Source: Sphingomonas naasensis (GTDB taxonomy: Bacteria > Pseudomonadota > Alphaproteobacteria > Sphingomonadales > Sphingomonadaceae). From it: DNA of 64,000 nucleotides. The position numbers and the translations under genes were made by a program. Numbering within the stretch: position 1 is the stretch's first letter; each line of letters opens with the position of its first letter. The stretch is taken from contig NZ_SRXU01000005.1 in NCBI RefSeq assembly GCF_004792695.1, forward strand, positions 290,955 through 354,954. Reading direction: 5' to 3'. The notes beneath the pieces were generated by a model. The model ran no database searches and had not been told where the DNA came from. It saw only the letters and a program-made list of their open reading frames with translations. Shown here piece after piece: positions 49,555 through 57,693 of the stretch.

Positions 49555-51132
49555 TCAGAACGTCAGCGCCATCGCAGTCTTCACGCCCGGAAGCGCGCGG
49601 ACCTTGGCGATCAGCTCGGGCGTGACCTTGTCGTCGACCGAGAGCAGCAGCACCGCCTCGCCGCCGGCCTCGCGGCGGCCGAGATGGAAGGTGCCGATGT
49701 TCACGCCCGCTTCGCCGAGCGTGGTGCCGAGCCGGCCGATGAAGCCGGGTGCGTCCTCGTTGACGACATAGAGCATGTGGCCGATCAGATCGGCCTCGAC
49801 CTTGATCCCGAACAGCTCGACGAGGCGCGGCTGGGCGTTCGAGAACAAGGTGCCGGCAACCGAGCGCTCGCCGGCATCGGTCTTGACCGAGACGCGCAGC
49901 AGCGTGTGGTAATCGCCTTCCTTCTCGTTGCGCACCTCGCGCACTTCCATCCCGCGTTCCTTGGCGAGGAACGGTGCGTTGACCATGTTCACCGTGTCCG
50001 AATGGACGCGCAGGAAGCCCGCCAGCACCGCGCTGACGATCGGCTTCTGGTTGAGCTCGGCGGCGGCGCCTTCGCTGTGGATCGAGACGCGGGCGATCTC
50101 ACCATGGGCGAGCTGGCCGACAAGGCTGCCGAGCTTCTCGGCGAGCGCCATGTACGGCTTGAGGCGCGGGGCTTCCTCGGCCGAGAGGCTCGGCACGTTG
50201 AGCGCGTTGGTGACGCCGCCCGAGACGAGGAAATCGGCCATCTGCTCGGCGACCTGGATCGCGACATTGACCTGCGCCTCGGTGGTCGAGGCGCCGAGGT
50301 GCGGGGTCGAGATGAAATTGGGCGTGCCGAACAGCGCATGTTCCTTGGCCGGCTCGGTCTGGAACACGTCGAGCGCCGCGCCGCCGATATGGCCGCTTTC
50401 GAGGCCCGCCTTGAGCGCTGCCTCGTCGATCAGCCCGCCGCGCGCACAGTTGATGATCCGCACGCCCTTCTTCGTCTTGGCGAGATTCTCGGCGGAGAGG
50501 ATGTTGCGCGTCTGGTCGGTCAACGGCGTGTGCAGCGTGATGAAATCGGCGCGGAGCAGCAGATCGTCGAGATTCATCTTCTCGACGCCCATCTCGAGCG
50601 CGCGCTCGGGCGTGAGGAAGGGATCATAGGCGATCACCTTCATGCGCAGGCCCAACGCGCGATCGGCGACGATCGAGCCGATATTGCCCGCGCCGATCAG
50701 GCCGAGCGTCTTGCCGGTGACTTCGACGCCCATGAAGCGGTTCTTCTCCCACTTGCCGGCCTGGGTCGACTTGTCGGCCTCGGGCAGGTCGCGGGCGAGC
50801 GCGAACATCAGCGCGATGGCGTGCTCGGCGGTGGTGATCGAGTTGCCGAACGGGGTGTTCATGACGACCACGCCCTTGGCCGAGGCCGAGGGGATGTCGA
50901 CATTGTCGACGCCGATCCCGGCGCGGCCGACGACCTTGAGGTTGGTCGCCGCGTCGAGGATCTCCCTGGTCACCCGGGTCGAACTGCGGATGGCGAGACC
51001 GTCATACTCGCCGATGATCGCCTTCAATTCCTCGGGGGTCTTGCCGGTGATCTCGTCGACCTCGACGCCGCGCTCGCGGAAGATCTGCGCGGCCTTGGGA
51101 TCCATTTTATCGCTGATAAGGACTTTGGGCAT
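49555..51132 (-). CDS. serA: D-3-phosphoglycerate dehydrogenase
   Basis: 525 aa long form. NAD domain with GLIGAGNIGSIVADRA, catalytic Arg in INCARGGLIDE, Glu in ALDVFQTEP and His in STPHLGAST. An intervening ASB domain (residues about 320-450) leads to a C-terminal ACT domain (LYVVNEDAPGFIGRLGTTLG) for likely serine feedback. First step of the phosphorylated serine pathway; serC lies directly upstream. Confidence 0.96.
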   Translation of the reverse strand: MPKVLISDKMDPKAAQIFRERGVEVDEITGKTPEELKAIIGEYDGLAIRSSTRVTREILDAATNLKVVGRAGIGVDNVDIPSASAKGVVVMNTPFGNSITTAEHAIALMFALARDLPEADKSTQAGKWEKNRFMGVEVTGKTLGLIGAGNIGSIVADRALGLRMKVIAYDPFLTPERALEMGVEKMNLDDLLLRADFITLHTPLTDQTRNILSAENLAKTKKGVRIINCARGGLIDEAALKAGLESGHIGGAALDVFQTEPAKEHALFGTPNFISTPHLGASTTEAQVNVAIQVAEQMADFLVSGGVTNALNVPSLSAEEAPRLKPYMALAEKLGSLVGQLAHGEIARVSIHSEGAAAELNQKPIVSAVLAGFLRVHSDTVNMVNAPFLAKERGMEVREVRNEKEGDYHTLLRVSVKTDAGERSVAGTLFSNAQPRLVELFGIKVEADLIGHMLYVVNEDAPGFIGRLGTTLGEAGVNIGTFHLGRREAGGEAVLLLSVDDKVTPELIAKVRALPGVKTAMALTF

Positions 51133-51154
51133 GGTTCTATCCTGAAAACTAGGT

Positions 51155-51222
51155 GCTCCGGCGCAGGCCGGAGCTCTGAAAGGGGAATGGCCGGTGGCCA
51201 GCGCTCCGGCCTTCGCCGGAGC
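51155..51222. repeat. Pair of GCTCCGG hairpins between serC and serA
   Basis: Two stem-loops: GCTCCGGC-GCAG-GCCGGAGC (51155-51174) and GCTCCGGC-CTTC-GCCGGAGC (51203-51222), identical stems with different tetraloops. They fill the 100-base gap between serC and serA and resemble the paired unit of a BIME-type repeat. Confidence 0.8.
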
Positions 51223-51232
51223 GCGCGAGGGA

Positions 51233-52390
51233 TCAGCCCGCCCTGGCGGTCGCGTAGGCCCAGTCGAGCCACGGCCCGAGCGCCTCGATATCGGCGGTGT
51301 CGACCGTGGCGCCGCACCAGATGCGCAGGCCCGCGGGGGCGTCGCGATAGCCGGCGACGTCGTACGCCGCGCCCTCCTTGTCGAGCAGGCCGGCGAAGGT
51401 CTTGATGAAGGCCTCGTCGGCGCCTTCGACCGTGAGGCACACACTGGTGGTAGAGCGGATCGACTCGTCCTCGGCGAGATTGCCCAGCCAATCACGCGCT
51501 GCGACGATCTTCTGGAGCGCCGCGGCATTGGCGTTCGAGCGCGCGATCAGGCCCTTGGCGCCGCCGATCGACTTGCCCCATTCGAGCGCGAAGATCGCGT
51601 CCTCGACCGCGAGCATCGACGGGGTGTTGATCGTCTCGCCCTTGAACACGCCCTCGGCGAGCTTGCCCTTGGAGACGAGGCGGAACACTTTCGGGAGCGG
51701 CCAAGCGGGGGTGTAGCTTTCGAGCCGCTCGACCGCGCGCGGGCCGAGGATCAGCACGCCGTGGCCGCCCTCGCCGCCAAGCACCTTCTGCCACGAGAAG
51801 GTCGCGACATCGATCTTGTCCCACGGCAGATCGTAAGCGAACACCGCGCTGGTCGCGTCGGCGAAGCTCAGGCCTTCGCGATCATCCGGGATCCAGTCGC
51901 CATTGGGGACGCGGACGCCCGACGTCGTCCCGTTCCAGGTGAACAGCACGTCGTTCGACCAGTCGACCTGAGCAAGGTCGGGGAGCTGGCCGTAGTCGGC
52001 GCGGATCACCGTCGGATCGAGCTTGAGCTGCTTGGCGACGTCGGTGACCCAGCCCTCGCCGAAGCTTTCCCAGGCAAGCGTCGTCACCGGGCGCTGGCCG
52101 AGCATGGTCCACATCGCCATTTCGAAGGCGCCGGTATCCGAGCCGGGAACGATGCCGATGCGGTGCGTGTCGGGAAGCTGGAGCATCTCGCGCATCAGAT
52201 CGATCGCGTATTGCAGCCGGGCTTTGCCGATCTTCGAGCGATGCGAGCGGCCGAGCGATTCGCTGGCGAGCTTCGAGGCATCCCAGCCCGGAGGCTTGGC
52301 GCAGGGGCCGGAGGAGAAATGGGGGCGCGCCGGCTTGGTAGCGGGCTTGGCGGACGCAACTGTGGCGTCGGTAACGGCAGAATCACTCAT
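51233..52390 (-). CDS. serC: Phosphoserine aminotransferase
   Basis: 385 aa class V aminotransferase of the alphaproteobacterial/archaeal subtype. [43 protein letters not shown] and the PLP lysine K202 in [14 protein letters not shown]. The N-terminal 25 residues are an Ala/Thr/Lys-rich extension. Converts phosphohydroxypyruvate to phosphoserine. A structured leader precedes it (52391-52446). Confidence 0.95.
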   Translation of the reverse strand: MSDSAVTDATVASAKPATKPARPHFSSGPCAKPPGWDASKLASESLGRSHRSKIGKARLQYAIDLMREMLQLPDTHRIGIVPGSDTGAFEMAMWTMLGQRPVTTLAWESFGEGWVTDVAKQLKLDPTVIRADYGQLPDLAQVDWSNDVLFTWNGTTSGVRVPNGDWIPDDREGLSFADATSAVFAYDLPWDKIDVATFSWQKVLGGEGGHGVLILGPRAVERLESYTPAWPLPKVFRLVSKGKLAEGVFKGETINTPSMLAVEDAIFALEWGKSIGGAKGLIARSNANAAALQKIVAARDWLGNLAEDESIRSTTSVCLTVEGADEAFIKTFAGLLDKEGAAYDVAGYRDAPAGLRIWCGATVDTADIEALGPWLDWAYATARAG

Positions 52391-52446
52391 GTCAGTCTCT
52401 CCTTGCAGAGAGCACGCGCGGCGTTGGGACCGCGTGGCCCGTCGAC
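52391..52446 (-). promoter_or_regulatory. Candidate serC leader RNA
   Basis: On the minus strand the bases just before the serC ATG can form GCGG-TCCCAACG-CCGC (52435-52420) and then CTCTC-TGCAAG-GAGAG (52414-52399). The second stem includes the ribosome site AAGGAGAG. A serC-associated leader RNA is known from alphaproteobacteria and ends at the start codon like this; assignment to that motif is from memory of its layout, not from an alignment. Confidence 0.55.
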
Positions 52447-52486
52447 GGCCCTAGCGACGACGGGCGCGAAGTCAACCCGCGGGTTT

Positions 52487-53374
52487 CTACGGTTTCGCCG
52501 GCTCGGGCGGCCATTTGGCGAGCAGCCCGCGATCGGTCATCCAGTCGGTGATCAGGCGCGGCCAGTTGCGCAGGCTGACCATCGGCGTGGTCTCGCCCAT
52601 GTTGAAGGCATGGCCGCCGGCGGCGAACATGTGGAGCTCGGACGACGCCCCGGCGGCGCGATAGGCGTTCAAAAGATCGATGATCGGCTGCGAGCAGCAT
52701 TGGTCGTCATTAGTCGCCGTCATCAGCAAGGGCGGCGAGCTGCGCGTGATCTTCTCCTCGGCGTGGAGGGGGCCAGGGAAGACGAGAATGCCGAAATCGG
52801 GCCGCGCCGAAAGCCGGTCGATGGCGTCGCGCTTGCCCGGCGCCGCGACCGGCGGGCTGAGCAAGGTCACCCGGGCGAGCTCACCGCCCGCCGAGAAGCC
52901 CATCACGCCGATCTTGCCCGGATCGAGCTTCCATTCGCCGGCATGGGCACGGATCGTGCGCATCGCGCGCTCGGCGTCCTGCCGGGCATGTTCGAAGCTG
53001 TACGGCGAATCCTTGCCGCGGAAGAGCCGGTAGCGCAGCACGAAGGCTGCGACCCCACGCTCATTGTACCAGCGTGCGACGTCATTGCCTTCGGTGTTGA
53101 TGACGAGGAATTCGTGCGCGCCGCCGGGCATGATCAACACCGAGACGCCGGTCTCGCGGCCCGGACGGGCGGGGTAATAGGTGATGCTCGGATCGTTGAC
53201 CGGCTTGAGCCAATAGCTCTCGGCCTGTTCGGGGATCGATTTGCGGCTCTCGAACCCCGGTGCGCCATCGGCCCAGAGCGCGATCCGCTGCGGCGGCGCG
53301 GGCGGCTGTTGCGCCCAGGCGGGGGCGGCGAGCAGGGCAAGCGCCCAAGCGAAGGCGGTGAGCAGCTTGGTCAT
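52487..53374 (-). CDS. Exported alpha/beta-hydrolase (esterase/acetylxylan-esterase-like)
   Basis: 295 aa from MTKLLTAFAWALALLAAPAWA (signal peptide). Oxyanion loop IMPGGAHEFLVI, nucleophile Ser161 in GVMGFSAGGELA, acid region TATNDDQCCSQP and His in AAGGHAFNM. Similar proteins deacetylate or de-esterify plant polysaccharide fragments. A perfect LacI-type operator lies 47 bases upstream of the start, which supports a carbohydrate link. Confidence 0.88.
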   Translation of the reverse strand: MTKLLTAFAWALALLAAPAWAQQPPAPPQRIALWADGAPGFESRKSIPEQAESYWLKPVNDPSITYYPARPGRETGVSVLIMPGGAHEFLVINTEGNDVARWYNERGVAAFVLRYRLFRGKDSPYSFEHARQDAERAMRTIRAHAGEWKLDPGKIGVMGFSAGGELARVTLLSPPVAAPGKRDAIDRLSARPDFGILVFPGPLHAEEKITRSSPPLLMTATNDDQCCSQPIIDLLNAYRAAGASSELHMFAAGGHAFNMGETTPMVSLRNWPRLITDWMTDRGLLAKWPPEPAKP

Positions 53375-53421
53375 GGCCTCTCCGATCCGGCGCCGTCTCG
53401 ATGCGGCGCTGTCAGGGGACA

Positions 53422-53435
53422 TGGTAGCGCTACCA
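53422..53435. promoter_or_regulatory. LacI-family operator (TGGTAGCGCTACCA)
   Basis: A perfect 14-base palindrome with central CG, the standard LacI/GalR-family shape and very like operators controlling carbohydrate-uptake genes in related proteobacteria. It lies in the divergent gap between the esterase (minus) and the extensin-like gene (plus), nearer to the esterase. No LacI gene is in the window. Confidence 0.8.
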
Positions 53436-53511
53436 GTGCGGGAGTCAAACCGTTGCGCCGCCGCGACGGACCGACAGCGAATCTTCAGAATCGTCATGCT
53501 ATATTAGGCAT

Positions 53512-54192
53512 ATGCGGGTCGGGTTCTTGTTGGTTTCGCTGTTGCTCGCCGGTTGCGCCGGGGATGATGACGCGCGCCCGAGCGAGACGAGGCGGCCGGT
53601 CATCCGCGAGCGCGCCTCGGGACCGATCACGCTCAACGGGCCGACCCCGCGCGAGACGCAGCAATGCTTCGCCGATCTGTCGCGCGAGCGCGTGCGCTAT
53701 TCGCCGCTGCCCGATCGCGATTTCGGCAGCGGCTGCATCGTTACCGGCGCGGTGCAATTGCTCGACATCGGCGTGCCGGTGACCAATCTCAAATCGATGC
53801 GATGCCCGCTCGCGCGGACCTTCACCGCCTGGGTGCGTTTCGCGGTGGCGCCGGCGGCGAAGCAGATTCTCGGCAGCGAGCTGGTTCGGGTCGAGAGCTT
53901 CGGCAGCTATTCGTGCCGGGGGATCATCGGTGGTGGCGGGCCGTCGGGCGCGCGGATTTCCGAGCACGGCCTCGGCAACGCGGTCGACATCGGCGGCTTC
54001 GTCCTCGCCGACGGACGCAAGGTCCGCGTCGAGACCGGCTGGAAATCGGACGATCCCGCGGTGCGCCGCTTCTTCGAGGTGATCCACGATTCGGCGTGCA
54101 AGCGCTTCCGGACGGTGCTCGGCCCCGATTACAATGCCGCGCACTACAACCATCTGCATCTCGACATGGGCCGCGGGCCTTTCTGCGCCTAG
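53512..54192 (+). CDS. Extensin-like C-terminal domain lipoprotein (peptidase-like)
   Basis: 226 aa with lipobox SLLLAGC near residue 15. The extensin-like C domain spans about 45-226: MRCPLARTFTAWVRFAV, SFGSYSCRGI, SEHGLGNAVDIGGF and HYNHLHLDMGRGPFC. The H..D..H pattern resembles zinc LAS/VanY-type peptidases, so an envelope or peptidoglycan role is likely but unproven. Confidence 0.88.
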   Translation: MRVGFLLVSLLLAGCAGDDDARPSETRRPVIRERASGPITLNGPTPRETQQCFADLSRERVRYSPLPDRDFGSGCIVTGAVQLLDIGVPVTNLKSMRCPLARTFTAWVRFAVAPAAKQILGSELVRVESFGSYSCRGIIGGGGPSGARISEHGLGNAVDIGGFVLADGRKVRVETGWKSDDPAVRRFFEVIHDSACKRFRTVLGPDYNAAHYNHLHLDMGRGPFCA

Positions 54193-54225
54193 GCAAGGCC
54201 GCTCGATCGGCCTAAGCCGGCCCAA

Positions 54226-55101
54226 ATGAGCAACGATACACGCGTCCCGAGCCGCGTCTTCCGCCCCGCGCTGCAGGAAGTCGAGAACGCCAACACCAAT
54301 AGCGGCACGCCCCAGACCGAGCATCCGGCCTACCGCCTCGCATTCCAGGACATGGACTTCCTGCTGCGCGAGGATCTGCGCCCGGTCCGCTTCCAGCTCG
54401 AGCTGCTCAAGCCGCAGCTGATCCTCGACGAGGCGAAGATCGCGTCAACTCTCGTCGTCTATGGTTCGGCGCGCATTCCCGAGCCCGAAAAGGCCGGGGC
54501 GCTGCTCGAGCTGGCCGACACCCCCGAGCAGAAGAAGATCGCCGAGCGGCTGATCGAGAAGTCGCATTATTACGACGTCGCGCGCCAGCTCGCGCGGCTG
54601 GCGAGCAACTTCCCGCTCGACGAGGCGGGCAAGCGCCACTTCGTGGTGTGCTCGGGCGGCGGCCCCTCGATCATGGAAGCCGCCAATCGCGGCGCACGCG
54701 ACGTGGGGGCGGACACCGTCGGGCTCAATATCGTGCTGCCGCACGAACAGGCGCCCAATCCCTATGTCACGCCGGGGCTGAGCCTGCAGTTCCACTATTT
54801 CGCACTGCGCAAGATGCACTTCCTGCTGCACGCCCGCGCGGTGGCGGTGTTCCCGGGCGGGTTCGGCACCTTCGACGAGAGCTTCGAGCTGCTGACGCTG
54901 ATCCAGACCGGCAAGATCGATCCGATCCCGGTGCTGTTCTATGGCAAGGCGTTCTGGCAGCGCGTGGTGAACTTCGAGGCGCTGTGCGAGGAAGGCGTGA
55001 TCTCGCCGCGCGATCTCAACCTCTTCCACTTCGTCGAGACCGCCGAAGAAGGCTGGGAGATCATCCAGGACTTCTGGCGCGACCGCGAGCCCAAGGGCTG
55101 A
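54226..55101 (+). CDS. LOG-family protein, long form (TIGR00730-type)
   Basis: 291 aa. A helical N-terminal extension of about 75 residues (VFRPALQEVENANTN, FLLREDLRPVRFQLELLKPQ) precedes the Rossmann domain: STLVVYGSARIPE, FVVCSGGGPSIMEAANRGA, and the active-site VFPGGFGTFDESFELLTLIQ near 205-220. A second LOG paralogue next to the crt-linked one at 4791. Presumed nucleotide phosphoribohydrolase. Confidence 0.9.
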   Translation: MSNDTRVPSRVFRPALQEVENANTNSGTPQTEHPAYRLAFQDMDFLLREDLRPVRFQLELLKPQLILDEAKIASTLVVYGSARIPEPEKAGALLELADTPEQKKIAERLIEKSHYYDVARQLARLASNFPLDEAGKRHFVVCSGGGPSIMEAANRGARDVGADTVGLNIVLPHEQAPNPYVTPGLSLQFHYFALRKMHFLLHARAVAVFPGGFGTFDESFELLTLIQTGKIDPIPVLFYGKAFWQRVVNFEALCEEGVISPRDLNLFHFVETAEEGWEIIQDFWRDREPKG

Positions 55102-55121
55102 GCGACCGCACGACCGCCAAC

Positions 55122-55153
55122 AAAAAAGGCCGCCCCGAAAGGCGGCCTTTTTT
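55122..55153. terminator. Bidirectional rho-independent terminator
   Basis: AAAAAAGGCCGCC and GGCGGCCTTTTTT flank the loop CCGAAA, a perfect 13-bp stem with A-run and U-run. It serves the convergent LOG (plus) and cytochrome c (minus) genes. Confidence 0.92.
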
Positions 55154-55170
55154 CTGTCCGGAGCGAGCCC

Positions 55171-55851
55171 TTAGTGGCCCTTCTTCTCCGCCTCGATCGC
55201 GGCCTGCGGATCCTTGGCCGGGGTTCCCTCGGCCGGCGTCGCCTCGTTCGAGACATTGGCGGTGCCCGGGCCCTCGGCGACATTGGCCTGCGCGGCGTTG
55301 TCGGCGGCCGGCTCCTCGCCCGCAGCGGGGGCGGCGGGAAGCGGCAGGTTCGAGCCCTGCGAATTGAGATAGGCGATCACGTTCGCGCGGTCCTGCGGGT
55401 TCGTCAGGCCGGCAAAGGTCATCTTGGTGCCCGGGGCATATTTGCGCGGGCTGGTCAGCCACGCGTCGAGCGCGTCGAAGGTCCAGTTGCCGGGGACGGC
55501 CTTGAGCGCATCCGAATAGGCGAAGCCGGGGACGTGCCCGTGCACCTTGCCGACCGCGCCGAACAGGTTCGGGCCGATTCCCGAGGCACCGCCCGAATTG
55601 ATCGTGTGGCACGCCGTGCACTGCTTGAACACATCGGCGCCCTTGGCGACATCGGCCTTGGCGAGGCGGACCGCGATCGGCTCGACGGCGGCGCCGCCGC
55701 CCTCGCCCGGCGCTTCGACGCCCTCGATCACATAGCCCATCTTTTCGGGACGCTCGGAATGAAAAGCCATGCCGCTCACGATCGAAAGCCCGAGCGCGGC
55801 AATCCCGCCCGCCAATGCCCAGCCAGCAATCGTATTGAACCGGTCGCTCAT
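55171..55851 (-). CDS. Membrane-anchored cytochrome c
   Basis: 226 aa: N-terminal anchor WALAGGIAALGLSIVSGMAF, class I cytochrome c domain with heme site FKQCTACHTINSGG and axial Met in GTKMTFAGLTN, ending QDRANVIAYLNSQ. A C-terminal Ala/Pro/Glu-rich tail of about 55 residues follows. This layout fits CycM-type carriers linking bc1 and oxidases in alphaproteobacteria. Divergent from pheA. Confidence 0.93.
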   Translation of the reverse strand: MSDRFNTIAGWALAGGIAALGLSIVSGMAFHSERPEKMGYVIEGVEAPGEGGGAAVEPIAVRLAKADVAKGADVFKQCTACHTINSGGASGIGPNLFGAVGKVHGHVPGFAYSDALKAVPGNWTFDALDAWLTSPRKYAPGTKMTFAGLTNPQDRANVIAYLNSQGSNLPLPAAPAAGEEPAADNAAQANVAEGPGTANVSNEATPAEGTPAKDPQAAIEAEKKGH

Positions 55852-55952
55852 CGCATGCCCCTAAAGGAAAGTCGTTCGCCCTTTAGGCTGCGGTTTTTGC
55901 TACCGCAAGCCGGGCTTGCCGCGCGGCAAGCGGACGGGTAGCGCGCGGCTTC

Positions 55953-56840
55953 ATGGAGAATTTCGCCGCGCCCGCACGTCCGATCGTCGCAGAGATGATC
56001 GCCAGCGCCTCCGCCGAGCCCGGTCGGGCGGTGGCCTTTCAGGGCGCGCCCGGCGCGAATTCGCACATCGCGGTGCGCGAGGCCTTTGCCGATGCGCTGC
56101 CCTTGCCCTGCTTCTCGTTCGAGGACGCGATCGACGCGGTGAAGGAAGGCCGGGCGGATCGCGCGATGATCCCGATCGAGAATTCGCTCCATGGCCGGGT
56201 CGCCGACATTCATTTCCTGCTTCCCGAATCGGGACTGGCGATCACCGGCGAGCATTTCCTGCCGATCCGCTACGGGCTGATGGCCACCGGCGGCATCGCG
56301 CAGGTCCGCGAGGCGATGAGCCATCCGCAGGCGCTCGGCCAGTGCCGCCACTGGCTCAAGGCGCGCGGGATCGCGCCGGTCGCCTATCCCGACACCGCCG
56401 GCGCTGCCGCGGTGGTCGCCGAGATGGCCGATCCCGCGATCGCGGCGCTCGCCCCGCCCGGAGCGGCAGCGCTCTATGGGCTCAACCTGCTCGAAAGCGA
56501 CTTCGCCGATGCCGAGCACAATATGACGCGCTTCGTCGTGCTCGCCCGCGAGGGCCAGGAGCCGCCGCTCGGGCCGGTGATGACGACCTTCATCTTCGAG
56601 GTGAAGAACGTCCCCGCGGCGCTCTACAAGGCGCTCGGCGGATTCGCGACCAACGGCGTCAACATGACCAAGCTCGAAAGCTATCAGCGTGGGGCCAGCT
56701 TCGCGGCGACCGAGTTTTACGCCGATATCGTCGGCGGCCCGGGCGATCCGGCGATCGATCGCGCGCTCGAGGAATTGAAATTCCACTCCAAATGGATGCG
56801 GGTGCTCGGCACCTATCCGCAGGCCCGCGAGCGGCCCTGA
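55953..56840 (+). CDS. pheA: Prephenate dehydratase with ACT domain
   Basis: 295 aa. Catalytic domain: VAFQGAPGANSHIAVREAF, IPIENSLHGRVADIHFLL and NMTRFVVLAREG. The C-terminal ACT domain (FIFEVKNVPAALYKALGGFA, then KLESYQRG) binds phenylalanine for feedback. No mutase domain, consistent with the separate chorismate mutase at 37549. Confidence 0.95.
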   Translation: MENFAAPARPIVAEMIASASAEPGRAVAFQGAPGANSHIAVREAFADALPLPCFSFEDAIDAVKEGRADRAMIPIENSLHGRVADIHFLLPESGLAITGEHFLPIRYGLMATGGIAQVREAMSHPQALGQCRHWLKARGIAPVAYPDTAGAAAVVAEMADPAIAALAPPGAAALYGLNLLESDFADAEHNMTRFVVLAREGQEPPLGPVMTTFIFEVKNVPAALYKALGGFATNGVNMTKLESYQRGASFAATEFYADIVGGPGDPAIDRALEELKFHSKWMRVLGTYPQARERP

Positions 56841-56867
56841 CCGCGTCAGATCGACATCCGGCGCAGC

Positions 56868-56896
56868 TTGACTCTCACTACGACTTGTTGTGTAAA
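56868..56896 (+). promoter_or_regulatory. Sigma-70-like promoter of the XRE gene
   Basis: TTGACT (56868-56873), a 17-base spacer, then TGTAAA (56891-56896), 30 bases before the TTG start codon. It overlaps the inverted repeat at 56878-56911 across the spacer and -10 box. Confidence 0.65.
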
Positions 56897-56911
56897 GACA
56901 ACATATCGTAG
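56878..56911. promoter_or_regulatory. Inverted-repeat operator upstream of the XRE gene
   Basis: The half CTACGACTTGTTGT (56878-56891) and the half ACAACATATCGTAG (56898-56911) are complementary at 12 of 14 positions around GTAAAG. The dyad covers the -10 region, which suggests repression, most simply autorepression by the XRE protein encoded next. Confidence 0.75.
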
Positions 56912-56925
56912 AGCGAGTCGTCGTT

Positions 56926-57168
56926 TTGCCAGTCATCCATAACCGCATCGCCCTGTTTCGCGCCGAGCGCGGGATGAGCCGTCGTGAGCTGGCGGACGCG
57001 GTGGGGGTCAATCCGCAGACGATCGGCTATCTCGAGCGCGGCGATTACAGCCCCAGCCTCGAGCTCGCGCTGAAGATCGCGGCGCAGTTCGACGTGCCGA
57101 TCGAGCTGCTCTTCTCGTTCCAACCTTTCGAATCCGTCGCCACGGCGCTTCGGCGCGCGAGCGCCTGA
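56926..57168 (+). CDS. XRE/Cro-like helix-turn-helix regulator
   Basis: 80 aa from a TTG start. IHNRIALFRAERGMSRRELA, then DAVGVNPQTIGYLERGDYSP and LELALKIAAQFDVPIELLFSF make up a complete HTH_3 domain of the short YgzD/Yoz type, without ligand domain. It lies four bases before ATGs of the following membrane-protein gene. A dyad operator over its own promoter suggests autoregulation. Confidence 0.9.
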   Translation: MPVIHNRIALFRAERGMSRRELADAVGVNPQTIGYLERGDYSPSLELALKIAAQFDVPIELLFSFQPFESVATALRRASA

Positions 57169-57186
57169 AGCATGCGGAGCATGTCC

Positions 57187-57693
57187 ATGTCCAAATTCAA
57201 CGAGCGCCTCTTCGCCAGACTCGACACCGCCGCCGAGCGCACCGGCGTCCCGGCTATGGCATGCGGCAAGCAATCGCGCCGGCGACTGCGCTGGCTACCG
57301 CTCGTCCCGCTGGCATTGGCGAGCGGCTCGCTTCTGACGGGCCTGATACGCGCCGATCTGGCCAATATGGGTTTCGCGCTGATCACGCTTTCCTACACGC
57401 TCGCGGTCGTGCTGCCGATCTTCGGACCACTGAAACCCTGGGGCACGCCAGAGCGAGTCGACGAATTCGATCGCGCCTTGCGTGGCCGCGCGATGCTTGC
57501 GGGCTATGCGACGGTCAGCGTCGCGGCGCTCATCGGCATGTGGCTGATCCTCGGCCTCGCGGTGATCGGGGACTGGCCCCGCGAAAGGATCCTCTGGCAA
57601 CTGGCGGGGCTGCCCTTCTACCTGCTCACGCTTCACCTGGTGGTGCCGACGCTCCATGCCAGCTGGGCGATCCGGCCGGTCGAGGACGACTAG
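57187..57693 (+). CDS. Membrane protein partnered with the XRE regulator
   Basis: About 168 aa starting at the ATG at 57187, six bases after GGAGC (earlier in-frame ATGs at 57172 and 57181). A basic cytoplasmic N-terminus (GKQSRRRLRWLP) is followed by about four hydrophobic helices (LVPLALASGSLLTGLI, MGFALITLSYTLAVVLPIF, YATVSVAALIGMWLILGLAV, LAGLPFYLLTLHLVVP). No family name recognised. Short XRE plus membrane-protein pairs are widespread; function here unknown. Stop overlaps nudC stop as CTAG. Confidence 0.75.
   Translation: MSKFNERLFARLDTAAERTGVPAMACGKQSRRRLRWLPLVPLALASGSLLTGLIRADLANMGFALITLSYTLAVVLPIFGPLKPWGTPERVDEFDRALRGRAMLAGYATVSVAALIGMWLILGLAVIGDWPRERILWQLAGLPFYLLTLHLVVPTLHASWAIRPVEDD

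Noticed and set aside
55953..56840. ESYQRG in place of the ESRP motif in the PheA ACT domain
   Set aside because: Alphaproteobacterial prephenate dehydratases commonly vary here, so it is not evidence of lost regulation.
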